Source of the DNA: Pelagibius litoralis | Lineage (GTDB): Bacteria; Pseudomonadota; Alphaproteobacteria; Kiloniellales; Kiloniellaceae | DNA length: 64,000 nucleotides | Assembly: GCF_011683915.1 (NCBI RefSeq) | Contig: NZ_JAAQPH010000013.1 | Span: 1-64,000, forward strand | Reading direction: 5' to 3' | Shown: in pieces, positions 7,851 through 16,967 of the stretch | How the letters are laid out: each line of letters opens with the position of its first letter | Position numbering within the stretch: position 1 is the stretch's first letter | Made by a program: the position numbers and the translations under genes | Notes under the pieces: generated by a model | Told to the model about the DNA's origin: nothing | What the model saw: the letters and a program-made list of their open reading frames with translations, nothing else | Database searches by the model: none

Positions 7851-8468
7851 ATGGAAAAACAATGGTTCCAGCAGCGGCTGCGCCAGCTCGGCAAAACCCA
7901 GCGCGGTTTGGCAAAGCACATGGGTCTCGATCCTTCCCGCATCACAGAAATCCTGAATGAGAGCCGGAGCATTAAAATCGAGGAGGCGGTGGAGATCGCC
8001 GACTACCTGGAGACTCCACTCGACGATCTGGTGACGAAGCTCGGTGCTTCGATCGCCCGGGGCATCAGAGCCTCAAGTCTGGTTGTCGGTTATGTCGGCG
8101 CCGGCGAGACGGTCTTATCGATAGATGATCATGCCAAGGGGAGCGGCCTTTATAAAATTGAGGCACCACAAGGCGAAGGCGGCAGCGTTTGCGTTGTGGT
8201 CCGCGGCAACTCGATGGCACCCCGCTTCAAGGATGGAGAACATCTCGGTTACTCACGCGACGAAGGACTGGACCCGGCGAAATGCTTTGGGCGCGAGTGT
8301 GTGGTCCAGACAAAGGATGGCCGGCAGTTGGTCAAGATTGTCGAGCCTGGGAACCGCGCTGGAGAGGTGACCCTGGTCTCCGTCAACGCGACGACTCCGA
8401 TCGAACACAATGTAGCCGTGGAGTGGGTCGCACCGGTCACCTGGGTTAAGCTTCACTCTCGCCCCTAG
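7851..8468 (+). CDS. Phage repressor, XRE helix-turn-helix plus LexA/S24 self-cleaving domain
   Basis: 205 residues. The N-terminal HTH (about 10-60: KTQRGLAKHMGLDPSRITEI) is joined to an S24 peptidase domain with catalytic Ser121 (RGNSMAPRF) and Lys162 (RQLVKIV), and an Ala84-Gly85 pair (GYVGAGE) as probable autocleavage site. Such CI-like proteins hold lysogeny and cut themselves when RecA is activated by DNA damage. All catalytic residues are present, so it should be functional although the prophage is reduced. There is no ribosome site before ATG 7851; AT-rich -10-like sequence runs right up to the start, so the transcript could be leaderless. Confidence 0.85.
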   Translation: MEKQWFQQRLRQLGKTQRGLAKHMGLDPSRITEILNESRSIKIEEAVEIADYLETPLDDLVTKLGASIARGIRASSLVVGYVGAGETVLSIDDHAKGSGLYKIEAPQGEGGSVCVVVRGNSMAPRFKDGEHLGYSRDEGLDPAKCFGRECVVQTKDGRQLVKIVEPGNRAGEVTLVSVNATTPIEHNVAVEWVAPVTWVKLHSRP

Positions 8469-8952
8469 ACAGCAAATCATCATTGCGGATATCGCCTCCA
8501 TTTAGAGATCGAAGCCGCTGGTAACCAATTGGTCGCTTCGATAAAGCGATTTAGATCGGTAAACTCTTACTCTAATAGTTGCGTGAAATTGCGCTTTATG
8601 TAATTATCTTCTGATGGCTGACGACCTCAGGAAGGTTGAGATTGAGGCCCACCGCGCAGGGCTGCGAAAAGCAACCGCCCCTGTGAAAGATTGGTCGAGA
8701 CGCTTCACCTGCGTCAGCTGATGCGTTATTTGGCCGCCGGCACTTGATCGCCTACCTACAAAACTTCGCATAGCCCTATACCGAAGGCTGTCAGTCGTCA
8801 TCAGTTCGAGATGGGCATTAGCGAAGACAGACTCTATGCTATCGTTCAGATAACGTTTGCGGGTGAAAAGTGGGTACCGATTTTGACGTGGTGAGTCCTT
8901 CAGATCCTTCTGCTATCGGCTCCCCGTCAAAATCGGCGCGACAGTAGTGTTC
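8469..8952. other. 484-base gene-free interval before the trehalose operon
   Basis: No convincing coding frame, tRNA or attachment site is visible. The first half is AT-rich and may contain promoters. The last part contains a perfect 12-base inverted repeat (8877-8888 with 8925-8936). The interval marks the boundary between phage-like DNA and the trehalose operon. Confidence 0.5.
8877..8936. repeat. Perfect 12-bp inverted repeat just upstream of otsB
   Basis: CCGATTTTGACG (8877-8888) and its exact complement CGTCAAAATCGG (8925-8936) are separated by 36 bases; the right arm ends 16 bases before ATG 8953. It could be a cruciform or operator, a structured 5' leader of the otsB mRNA, or the remnant of a small mobile repeat. 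The left arm's flank (AAGTGGGTACCGATTTT) resembles the edge of dispersed palindromic repeats of alphaproteobacteria. Confidence 0.6.
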
Positions 8953-9729
8953 ATGACAGGTAACGAAACCCACTCAGATCTACGGCTCAACTGTTCTCTG
9001 CAGCACTATGCTCTGTTCCTGGATGTCGACGGCACATTGCTGCCCATCACCACGCGACATTATGAAGTACGTGTGCCCGCGGCGCTGATTTCACTGCTGC
9101 AATCCCTCAGGGAAGAATTGCGGGGGGCCTTGGCATTGATCAGCGGCCGTGCCATCGCAGACTTGGACGACCTCTTTGCGCCGCTCGTATTGCCGGCGGC
9201 CGGCATTCATGGTCTTGAGCGCCGACGATACGACGACGACTACTACAGGAACGAAAACACGAACCTGTTGGAACCACTACGCCACCCTCTCGAGGCTTTC
9301 GTGCGCGAACGTCATGGTCTGTTGCTTGAAGACAAGGGATTATCCTTGGCATTGCACTACCGCATGGCACCGGAGCGCGAGGTAGAGGTCTTGCGGCATC
9401 TCAACCACATGATTGATCGAACGCAAAGCAAGTTGGAAGTAAAACGTGGGAAGATGGTCTTCGAGGTGAAACCGAAGGGGGGCGACAAAGGGACAGCGAT
9501 TGATGCCTTCATGAACGAGCAGCCATTTAAAGGACGAAAGCCGATTTTTCTGGGCGACGACGTAACGGACGAAGATGGTTTTGCCACTGTCAATCGCCTG
9601 GACGGCATCTCGGTGAAGGTTGGGGCTACGGAATCGACACTGGCCTCCCAATGCCTTCCGGACGAAGCGGCGGTTCATGCCTGGCTCGAGTATCTCGCAA
9701 AAATGGAAAGCCGGTATAGCAAACCATGA
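8953..9729 (+). CDS. otsB: Trehalose-6-phosphate phosphatase OtsB
   Basis: 258 residues, HAD superfamily, the second step of trehalose synthesis (trehalose 6-phosphate to trehalose). Seen: DVDGT (24-28) with nucleophile Asp24, SGR (64-66), and GDDVTDEDGF (201-210), the family-specific metal-binding loop. ATG 8953 is preferred over GTG 8947 in the same frame; neither has a strong ribosome site. The gene ends in ATGA shared with the GH15 gene. First gene of a four-gene operon. Confidence 0.95.
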   Translation: MTGNETHSDLRLNCSLQHYALFLDVDGTLLPITTRHYEVRVPAALISLLQSLREELRGALALISGRAIADLDDLFAPLVLPAAGIHGLERRRYDDDYYRNENTNLLEPLRHPLEAFVRERHGLLLEDKGLSLALHYRMAPEREVEVLRHLNHMIDRTQSKLEVKRGKMVFEVKPKGGDKGTAIDAFMNEQPFKGRKPIFLGDDVTDEDGFATVNRLDGISVKVGATESTLASQCLPDEAAVHAWLEYLAKMESRYSKP

Positions 9730-11525
9730 GCTCTCTCAATCTTGCAGTTATTGGAAATTGCACCTTCGGCGCTCTGCTGGACGAAAGAGCACGAATTGTC
9801 TGGGCCTGCTTGCCACGTTTCGATAGCGACCCCATCTTTGCAAGCCTGATTGCCGGAGACGACGGCGATTCGAAAGGGCTCTATGAGGTCGAGTTGCTGG
9901 ACTTCTCGCGGGCCGAGCAGCACTATCGGGACAACTCAGCTGTGGTGGTTACAAGGCTTTATGACTCGGCGGACGGTGTTGTAGAGATCACGGACTTTGC
10001 CCCCCGCTTCAAACACTTCGATCGTATCCATCGGCCGCCATCCATTGTCCGGCACATTCGCCCTCTCTCCGGAAGCCCGCGAATCAGACTACGCATCAGG
10101 CCAACGTATGACTACGGCAAGGGCATCCCGGGCATCACCCGTGGCAGCAACCATCTGCGCTACATCATGCCGCACCTGACCTTGCGCCTGACCACGGATG
10201 CGCCAGTCACTTACGTGGCCGAAGAAGTTCCTTTCATATTGGAGCGGCCGGTGACCCTCATCCTGGGACCGGACGAAAGCCTGACTGCAGCGGTAGACGA
10301 AACGAGCCGAGAGTTCTTTAAGAAGACAGATGAATATTGGCGGGAATGGTGCCGCTATCTCGCCCTGCCCTTCGAATGGCAGGAAGCGGTCATCCGGGCA
10401 TCGATCACACTGAAGCTTTGCAGCTACGAAGAAACAGGCGCAATCATTGCGGCGATGACCACATCGATCCCCGAGGCACCACATTCCGGACGCAACTGGG
10501 ACTATCGATACTGCTGGCTGCGTGATGCCTATTTTGTCGTCCATGCGCTCAACCGCCTTGGTGCCACGAGAACCATGGAAGGTTACCTGAGTTACATCTC
10601 AAACATCGTGGCCTCCAACGTTGGCGCCAACGCGGCAGACGGACACCTGCAACCGGTGTTCGGCATCTCTCAGGAAGTGCACCTTGATGAAACGATTTGC
10701 GATTCGCTTTCCGGCTACCGAAACATGGGACCGGTGCGGGTTGGAAATTCCGCCTACAATCAGATTCAGAATGACGGATACGGCAGCGTCATCCTGGCAT
10801 CAACGCAGAGCTTCTTTGATCGACGGCTCGACCATCCCGGCGATGTCAGTCTTTTCGAGAAACTTGAAAAACTGGGGCAGCAGGCGATCAAGCTCTGGGA
10901 TCAACCGGACGCCGGCCTCTGGGAACTGCGCACGCGTCAACAGGTTCACACCTACTCAAGCGTGATGTGCTGGGCTGCCTGCGACCGGCTCTCCAAGATC
11001 GCCGGGCAACTGGATATGCCAGAACGCCAGAAGCATTGGGCCTCGGCTGCGAAACACATTAGAGCCGGCGTCCTCGAGAGGGCGTGGAACAGTGGTCTTA
11101 ACAGTCTCGTCTCCACCTTCGACGGCAGCGACCTTGACGCCAGTTTGCTTTGCCTGCATGAGATCGGCTTTCTCCCAGCCGACGATCCCCGCTTCCTGGG
11201 AACCCTGGATCAGGTTGAGAAGCAGTTGAAACACGGCCGCTTCATACTCCGCTACGCAGCACCCGACGACTTTGGCTCACCTGAGGTCACCTTCAATGTC
11301 TGCACCTTCTGGTACATCGATGCCCTTGCCGCGGTCGGGCGTACGCAGGAAGCCCGCGACCTCTTCGAAGCCATGCTCGCAGCACGCAATCCTATGGGCC
11401 TGCTCTCGGAAGACCTCTCCCCCAACAACGGCGAGCTCTGGGGGAACTTCCCGCAGACATACTCCATGGTCGGACTGATCAGCTCCGCCATGCGCCTCTC
11501 CAAGTCCTGGGAGGAAGCCTATTGA
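9726..11525 (+). CDS. Glycoside hydrolase family 15 protein (probable trehalase)
   Basis: 599 residues. An N-terminal beta-sandwich region (about 1-200) is followed by an (alpha/alpha)6 catalytic domain with NWDYRYCWLRDA (257-268) and the C-terminal EDLSPNNGELWGNFPQTYS motif near 560-580, hallmarks of bacterial GH15. Members are glucoamylases or alpha,alpha-trehalases. Lying between otsB and otsA with a glucokinase after it, a trehalase is the likelier role: trehalose to two glucose. There is no signal peptide, so it is cytoplasmic. ATG 9726 overlaps the otsB stop by four bases. Confidence 0.88.
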   Translation: MSSLNLAVIGNCTFGALLDERARIVWACLPRFDSDPIFASLIAGDDGDSKGLYEVELLDFSRAEQHYRDNSAVVVTRLYDSADGVVEITDFAPRFKHFDRIHRPPSIVRHIRPLSGSPRIRLRIRPTYDYGKGIPGITRGSNHLRYIMPHLTLRLTTDAPVTYVAEEVPFILERPVTLILGPDESLTAAVDETSREFFKKTDEYWREWCRYLALPFEWQEAVIRASITLKLCSYEETGAIIAAMTTSIPEAPHSGRNWDYRYCWLRDAYFVVHALNRLGATRTMEGYLSYISNIVASNVGANAADGHLQPVFGISQEVHLDETICDSLSGYRNMGPVRVGNSAYNQIQNDGYGSVILASTQSFFDRRLDHPGDVSLFEKLEKLGQQAIKLWDQPDAGLWELRTRQQVHTYSSVMCWAACDRLSKIAGQLDMPERQKHWASAAKHIRAGVLERAWNSGLNSLVSTFDGSDLDASLLCLHEIGFLPADDPRFLGTLDQVEKQLKHGRFILRYAAPDDFGSPEVTFNVCTFWYIDALAAVGRTQEARDLFEAMLAARNPMGLLSEDLSPNNGELWGNFPQTYSMVGLISSAMRLSKSWEEAY

Positions 11526-12907
11526 GCCGCCTTGTCGTCGTTTCAAACCGCGTCGGCGCTGCAAAGTCATCCAGACCCGCATCAGAGGGCGGATTGGCCG
11601 TTGCGCTTCGGGCTGCCCTGCAAGAACGCGGCGGTGTCTGGTTCGGCTGGAGCGGCAAAGTTCTCGCCAGCGACTACGAAACCCCGAGCATGGCCGAAGT
11701 CGGAAACATCACCTATGCGACCATCGATCTCAACCAGCGGGACTACGACGACTATTACAAAGGTTTTGCCAACTCCACGCTTTGGCCGCTCTTCCACTAT
11801 CGTCTCGATCTGGCTGAGTTTAGCCGGAAGACATGGGCTGGATACCAGCGGGTCAATGCACATTTCGCCCATCGACTGCAGCCGCTCCTGCGGGACACGG
11901 ACACGATTTGGGTGCACGACTATCACTTTACGCTCCTCGCAGAAAATCTGCGCAGCGCCGGCTGCAAACAGAAGTTAGGGTTTTTCCTTCACATACCCTG
12001 GCCGGCTCTCCCTATTCTGGCTGCCTTGCCGATGCACAGCGAGATCGTAAAGGCTCTCTGCGCTTTCGATCTTCTTGGCTTCCAGACCGATGAAGACTTG
12101 TGGTGTTTCCAGGACTACATACGCCGGGAGGCAGGTGGCGAGGTCGGCAAAAACGGTATCATCAAAGCTTTTGGCAGGGTCCTACGCGCAAAAACATTCC
12201 CCATTGGCGTCGATACCGAGGTCTTCGCAAAAATGGCAACCGAGAGCGAAGGGTCGAAGCAGGTCGAGCGCCTGCAAAAAAGCCTCAACAACCGGGACCT
12301 GATCATCGGCGTCGATCGCCTCGACTATTCAAAGGGCCTGATCAATCGGGTAGAGGCTTTCGAACATCTCTTGACCACCTACCCGGATAACAGGGGCAAC
12401 GTCGTGTTCCTGCAGATCACACCGCCGTCGCGCGGCGATGTATCCGACTATGTCGATATCAGGCATGAACTGGAAGCGACTGCCGGTCGCGTGAACGGCA
12501 CCTTCGCCGAGTATGACTGGGGGCCAATCCGGTATCTGAACAAGAGCTTCAGCCGCCGTGTCCTGGCCGGCTTCCATCGGGTCAGCAAGGTTGGTCTGGT
12601 CACCCCCTTTCGGGACGGGATGAACCTGGTGGCCAAAGAGTTCGTTGCCGCACAGTCGTCAGAGGATCCGGGGGTTCTCGTACTCTCGCGCTTCGCCGGC
12701 GCGGCGCGTGAGCTGGATGGCGCCTTGATTGTGAACCCCTATGATACGGAGGGTGTTGCCGAAAGACTTCAGGAAGCCCTCACGATGCCGCTAAAGGCGA
12801 GACAGGATCGTTGGCAATCGATGTATCAAGCCGTTGCCGTGAACGATGTCACCACTTGGCGAGAGAACTTCCTGCAAGCGCTCAAACGGGGGGGCCGGGC
12901 CCGTTGA
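11522..12907 (+). CDS. otsA: Trehalose-6-phosphate synthase OtsA
   Basis: 461 residues, GT20 family; joins UDP-glucose and glucose 6-phosphate. Seen: WFGWSGKV near 40-47, VHDYH (131-135), VDRLDYSKGL (264-273), which binds phosphate, and DGMNLVAKEF (365-374), which binds nucleotide sugar. The start is TTG 11522, overlapping the GH15 stop as TTGA, with a strong GGAGGAA site just upstream inside the GH15 gene. The order phosphatase, hydrolase, synthase is consistent with one transcript. Confidence 0.95.
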   Translation: MSRLVVVSNRVGAAKSSRPASEGGLAVALRAALQERGGVWFGWSGKVLASDYETPSMAEVGNITYATIDLNQRDYDDYYKGFANSTLWPLFHYRLDLAEFSRKTWAGYQRVNAHFAHRLQPLLRDTDTIWVHDYHFTLLAENLRSAGCKQKLGFFLHIPWPALPILAALPMHSEIVKALCAFDLLGFQTDEDLWCFQDYIRREAGGEVGKNGIIKAFGRVLRAKTFPIGVDTEVFAKMATESEGSKQVERLQKSLNNRDLIIGVDRLDYSKGLINRVEAFEHLLTTYPDNRGNVVFLQITPPSRGDVSDYVDIRHELEATAGRVNGTFAEYDWGPIRYLNKSFSRRVLAGFHRVSKVGLVTPFRDGMNLVAKEFVAAQSSEDPGVLVLSRFAGAARELDGALIVNPYDTEGVAERLQEALTMPLKARQDRWQSMYQAVAVNDVTTWRENFLQALKRGGRAR

Positions 12908-13872
12908 GTGATCCGAAGGATGAAGTCCCGGCGATCTTGGCCGACATCGGCGGCACCAATGCGCGCTTTGCGTTATTGGAAGGCAACCGTATTGGCGATG
13001 TATTGCGTTTGAACGTGGCCGACCACGGGTCGGCTTATGATGCCTTGACGACAGCACTGGATCAGTTCGGTATCCAAAAAACACCACCTTCGGCGGTTCT
13101 CGCCTTTGCCGGGCCTGTAAGTCCTGATTGTGCCTTCATGACGAATACTGGATGGGAAACCCGCAGGGAAGACCTGACCCGGCGCTTCGGTTTCACCAAT
13201 GTCCAGTTGATGAACGACTACGCCGCACTGGCGCTTGGTCTCGATCAGCTCACCGAACAAGACAGGCGACGCATCGGACCTGACCTGAGAACGAGCCGCG
13301 GCACCCTGGCGGTGGTTGGCCCCGGATCCGGCCTGGGGGTTGCCGCCTTGATTCCAACGCCCTCTCAAGGTTTCGTGCTGGTCGGCGAAGGCGGGCACAC
13401 GACCGTGCCGACGACGAACAAGCTGGAATCGGACCTGGTTGCAATCCTGCGCGACCGCTTTACCCACGTCTCGGCGGAACGCGTGCTTTCCGGTCCCGGT
13501 CTGGTCAACATCCACACGGCTTTAGGGCGCCTTGAAGGCCTACAGGCAGAGCCGATCAGCGCGGCTGAAATCACCCGCCACGGCCTCGACGGATCGGATG
13601 CCCTTTGCCACAGAGCGCTGGAAAACTTCTGCAGCTTCCTTGGCTCCTTTGCCGGTAACATGGCTCTCAGCTACGGCGCGCAGGGTGGTGTCTATCTCGG
13701 CGGCGGGATCCTGCCCAGATTTCCCGAGTTCCTGGAAGCTTCTCGCTTTCGCGACTGCTTCGAGAACAAGGGACGCCTGAGCAGCTATCTCTCTCAGATC
13801 CCCACCTGGCTGATTACCAGGCCAGACGCCGCCTTTGCCGGTCTGGCGGTCGCGGCCCGGCAGTTGGACTGA
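12904..13872 (+). CDS. glk: Glucokinase
   Basis: 322 residues from TTG 12904, the normal length for bacterial Glk. DIGGTNARF (14-22) binds ATP phosphate; the catalytic Asp is Asp105 in LMNDYAALA; GEGGHT and the C-terminal YLGGGI motif follow. It phosphorylates glucose, which here would be released from trehalose by the GH15 enzyme. TTGA overlap with the otsA stop repeats the arrangement at the previous junction, and a G-rich ribosome site lies just upstream. A longer in-frame extension back to 12811 overlaps otsA deeply and lacks homology. Confidence 0.93.
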   Translation: MSDPKDEVPAILADIGGTNARFALLEGNRIGDVLRLNVADHGSAYDALTTALDQFGIQKTPPSAVLAFAGPVSPDCAFMTNTGWETRREDLTRRFGFTNVQLMNDYAALALGLDQLTEQDRRRIGPDLRTSRGTLAVVGPGSGLGVAALIPTPSQGFVLVGEGGHTTVPTTNKLESDLVAILRDRFTHVSAERVLSGPGLVNIHTALGRLEGLQAEPISAAEITRHGLDGSDALCHRALENFCSFLGSFAGNMALSYGAQGGVYLGGGILPRFPEFLEASRFRDCFENKGRLSSYLSQIPTWLITRPDAAFAGLAVAARQLD

Positions 13873-13975
13873 GTATCTGCTTTCATCCACAAGAACCAAC
13901 AAGCAGCAGCAAGAAGCGGATATAGCCCACCCGCAATACGTCTATGCTCCGGCCCGCCACTGACGGAGACATAGA

Positions 13976-14923
13976 ATGCAGGCCCCTCACATAACATCAG
14001 GCAACTGGCTCCTGATCATACTTTTGGCGCTGGTTTGGGGGATATCTTTCTTCCTGACCGAGATCTGCCTGCGCGATCTCGGCCCGGCAACCCTGGCCTG
14101 TGCCCGCGTCGGTCTGGCAGCCACAGCTCTGCTGGCCATCGCCGCCCTAAGGGGGGAGCAGATGCCATCGACCCTGACGGACTGGGCACCCCTGGTCTGC
14201 ATGGGGCTGATCAACAACGCCCTGCCCTTTTCCCTGATCATGTGGGGTCAGACCCATATAGACAGCGGGCTGGCTTCGATCCTGAATGCAACAACGCCGC
14301 TCTTCGCCTTTGTCCTCGCCCATCTGCTCACCCGCGACGAGCGCATGACCCTGCGCGGTGCCCTTGGTGTTTCAGTCGGGTTCCTCGGGGCGGTTGTCCT
14401 GGTCGGCCCTTCCGCTCTGACTGGGCTCGGGGCGGAATCCTGGGGCCAGGCCGCGGTCCTGGGGGCGGCCCTGTCTTATGCATTCGCCGGGATCTTTGGA
14501 CGCCGTCTCAAACGTTTCACGCCACTGGTCGCCGCCGCCTGTATGACCGCAGCCGCCACCGTTATCTTGCTTCCGGTGGCGCTGGTCCTCGAAAAGCCCT
14601 GGACCGCCGACCCCAGCGCCGAGACCTGGGCGGCGCTTGTAACCCTGTCCATCGTCAGCACCGCGGTGGCTTACATTATCTACTTCCGGGTCCTGGCCAG
14701 TGCCGGGGCGACCAACCTGCTGCTCGTTACTTTCCTGATCCCGGTAGCGGCCGTCGTCCTGGGCGCCGTTGCCTTGAATGAGGCGGTAACGGCAGGTGCT
14801 CTTGGCGGAATGTCGTTGATTTTCATCGGTCTCGCCGTCATCGACGGCCGCCTTGGCACCGCCTTCCCAAGGTTGTGGCAACGGCTCCGGCGCCAGGAAA
14901 GCAACCCGCCCAATCTTCCATAA
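13976..14923 (+). CDS. EamA/DMT-family membrane transporter
   Basis: 315 residues with about ten hydrophobic helices arranged as two EamA repeats, typical of drug/metabolite transporters that often export amino acids or related metabolites. It starts MQAPHITSGNWLLIILLALV and ends with a basic cytoplasmic tail. Substrate cannot be read from sequence. It stands alone, 103 bases after glk. A short hairpin (14935-14942 with 14957-14964) lies just downstream but lacks a T-tract. Confidence 0.88.
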   Translation: MQAPHITSGNWLLIILLALVWGISFFLTEICLRDLGPATLACARVGLAATALLAIAALRGEQMPSTLTDWAPLVCMGLINNALPFSLIMWGQTHIDSGLASILNATTPLFAFVLAHLLTRDERMTLRGALGVSVGFLGAVVLVGPSALTGLGAESWGQAAVLGAALSYAFAGIFGRRLKRFTPLVAAACMTAAATVILLPVALVLEKPWTADPSAETWAALVTLSIVSTAVAYIIYFRVLASAGATNLLLVTFLIPVAAVVLGAVALNEAVTAGALGGMSLIFIGLAVIDGRLGTAFPRLWQRLRRQESNPPNLP

Positions 14924-15041
14924 AGCCAAATCGGAGAGTTTTTTGGATTTAATTCGAAAACTCTTTGCCGGCTTTACGTCCCCTTAACCGATTTGCCTAA
15001 AAAATGCCTTTGAGGCTAATCGAATCATTCAGGGGCATATC

Positions 15042-15263
15042 ATGAATTTGTCTAAGTCTTCCGTCGAAACGCTGATCGATCTGGTCGAGATCAAGCTCAG
15101 CTGTGTTGAAGTCTACGATCGCGATGATTCCCGCGAGCTGATCAACCTGCAGCGCTGCAAAGACGAACTGGCCCGTATGATCGGGCGCGCCGAGACAGCA
15201 CCGGCAGAGCTCATTGCCATCAGGCAAAGAGGCCGCCGCCGCGGCCGCCGCCCTTCCGCCTGA
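15042..15263 (+). CDS. Small conserved alphaproteobacterial protein, function unknown
   Basis: 73 residues, predicted helical and soluble (MNLSKSSVETLIDLVEIKLS), with a strongly basic, Arg-rich C-terminus (RQRGRRRGRRP) that could bind nucleic acid. The ATG has a good AGGGG ribosome site, which supports a real gene. I recognise the N-terminal pattern as recurring in Rhodospirillales but know no function. Confidence 0.65.
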   Translation: MNLSKSSVETLIDLVEIKLSCVEVYDRDDSRELINLQRCKDELARMIGRAETAPAELIAIRQRGRRRGRRPSA

Positions 15264-15296
15264 CTCAGAGGATCAAAACGTTCACCGTAATGACCT

Positions 15297-15917
15297 TCAT
15301 GCGGGAACCGCCATTCCTCTGGCCACGGCCGGTCGCGCCCCGATGGCGTCGTACCATCGCTTCACATTGGTGAAATCTTCCAGGGCAACCCCCTGCCACT
15401 CATGCCGCGCCGCCCAGGGATAGGTGGCGATATCGGCGACCGAGTAATCGCCGGCCAGATACTCTGCGTCACCGAGGCGCTGATCCAAAACGCCATAGAG
15501 CCTCTTTGTCTCATTCGTGTAGCGGTCCACCGCATAGGGAATCTGCTCTGGCGCGAAGCGGCGGAAGTGATGGGCCTGGCCCAGCATCGGCCCGAAACCA
15601 CCCATCTGCCACATCAGCCATTGCATTGTCGTATGCCGCTCCCGCGGATCGGATGGCATCAACCGTCCGGTCTTTTCGGCCAGGTAAAGCAGGATAGCAC
15701 CGGTCTCGAACAGGGAGATTGACTGACCGTCCGGCCCGTCAGGATCCACAATGGCGGGAATCTTATTGTTGGGGCTGATCTTCAGGAAATCGGGCGCGAA
15801 CTGCTCGTCTTTGCCGATGTTGATCGAATGCGCGCTATAGGCCAGATCCAGCTCCTCCAGAGCGATTGAGATCTTCCTGCCGTTCGGCGTACCCCAGGTG
15901 TAGAGGTCGATGGTCAC
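15297..15917 (-). CDS. Glutathione S-transferase family protein, YghU/YfcG (Nu-class) type
   Basis: 206 residues from GTG 15917, which has AGGAG upstream and matches the start of the paralogue at 16968. Thioredoxin-like domain first ([13 protein letters not shown], then [15 protein letters not shown] and an [13 protein letters not shown] stretch), then the helical domain ([19 protein letters not shown]). The TPNG and NNKIPAI motifs are those of YghU/YfcG, glutathione-dependent disulphide-bond reductases. A longer reading from 16004 adds residues with no homology. Confidence 0.9.
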   Translation of the reverse strand: MTIDLYTWGTPNGRKISIALEELDLAYSAHSINIGKDEQFAPDFLKISPNNKIPAIVDPDGPDGQSISLFETGAILLYLAEKTGRLMPSDPRERHTTMQWLMWQMGGFGPMLGQAHHFRRFAPEQIPYAVDRYTNETKRLYGVLDQRLGDAEYLAGDYSVADIATYPWAARHEWQGVALEDFTNVKRWYDAIGARPAVARGMAVPA

Positions 15918-16069
15918 GTCCCAGTTCTCCTGTATTTGAATAGTCCCCATAGAGGTGCCCACGACCGCCTTCCGGCTTTTCATCCAGACCTGCCCCAGGG
16001 GCAATATCCGGTCGCAGCTCTCAAACTTCCAGCGCTAACTGAACCTTCTGCCCGGCGTTTTTTCTTCAT

Positions 16070-16861
16070 TCACCCCTTTCGGCGATAGGCAAGCCAGTAG
16101 GTCAGGGCTACGCCGCCCGCGCCGCCGACAATGTTGCCCAGCGTAACGGCCGACAGGTTCAGCCAGAAACCGGCCAGCGCTGCGTCAGCACCTGCAAGCA
16201 TTCCTGCCGGGATCAGATACATATTGGCGACCGAGTGCTCAAAGCCGAGGGCCACAAAGGCCGTGATCGGCCAGAGGATGGCAAGAACCTTCCCGGCAAC
16301 ACTCCGCGCCGCGAAAGTCAGCCAGACCGCCAGGCAAACCAGCGCGTTGCAGAGAACACCGCGAAAAAACGCCTCGTCCAGCGGCAAGCCCGTCTTGGCC
16401 ATTGCTATCTCGGCGGCAAGCATGCCGCTTGGCCCTGACAATGACCCTGAGGCCGACATCAACAGCGCCAGGGCAACTGCGCCGACGAAATTACCCAGGT
16501 ATATGACACCCCATGCCCGTAGCATGGCGGCAAGGGTGATACGCCGGTCGACCCAGGCCATCACCATCAAAACATCGCCGGTGAAGAGCTCCGCGCCTCC
16601 CACGACCACAAGGATCAACCCCAGTGAAAAGGCTACACCGCCCAGCACGCGGGCCGGTCCGTAGCCGACATCCACCCCCGTCATTACGAGCGTATAGAAA
16701 GCCCCACCGATACCGATAAAAACGCCGGCCAGGATACTGAGCGTGAGCAGCTGCGCGACGGAGAGGCGTGTTTTACCCACGCCGGCCCGCTCTATGCGCC
16801 GCGCGATTTCACTGGGCTTGTAGGCGTCTATACCGGTGGGATCCGGCAGATCTGAAGGCAT
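16070..16861 (-). CDS. Formate/nitrite transporter family (FNT) channel
   Basis: 263 residues with six hydrophobic helices. Family signatures are present: GGAELFTGDVLMV in the second helix region and GFEHSVANMYLIPAGM in the fifth, with the central His of the pore (His in GFEH). FNT pentamers conduct formate, nitrite or hydrosulphide. The N-terminus is cytoplasmic and basic. Flanked by two paralogous GST genes on the same strand but separated by over 100 bases on each side, so co-transcription is uncertain. Confidence 0.92.
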   Translation of the reverse strand: MPSDLPDPTGIDAYKPSEIARRIERAGVGKTRLSVAQLLTLSILAGVFIGIGGAFYTLVMTGVDVGYGPARVLGGVAFSLGLILVVVGGAELFTGDVLMVMAWVDRRITLAAMLRAWGVIYLGNFVGAVALALLMSASGSLSGPSGMLAAEIAMAKTGLPLDEAFFRGVLCNALVCLAVWLTFAARSVAGKVLAILWPITAFVALGFEHSVANMYLIPAGMLAGADAALAGFWLNLSAVTLGNIVGGAGGVALTYWLAYRRKG

Positions 16862-16967
16862 GATCAGGCCCCCCCGCTGGCGAATTAACGCGTGTCAGTT
16901 TAGAGCGCGTCGATCATGTCTCCATGTTCCACATCAATCGGGCCCGACCGGGGTCAACCAACCGACA

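Noticed and set aside
8795-8815. GTTCGAG resembling a tRNA T-arm
   Set aside because: No matching acceptor or anticodon arms and no CCA nearby. No tRNA gene was found anywhere in the window.
14935-14964. Eight-base inverted repeat after the DMT transporter gene
   Set aside because: No T-tract follows and the stem is AT-rich and weak, so I do not call a terminator.
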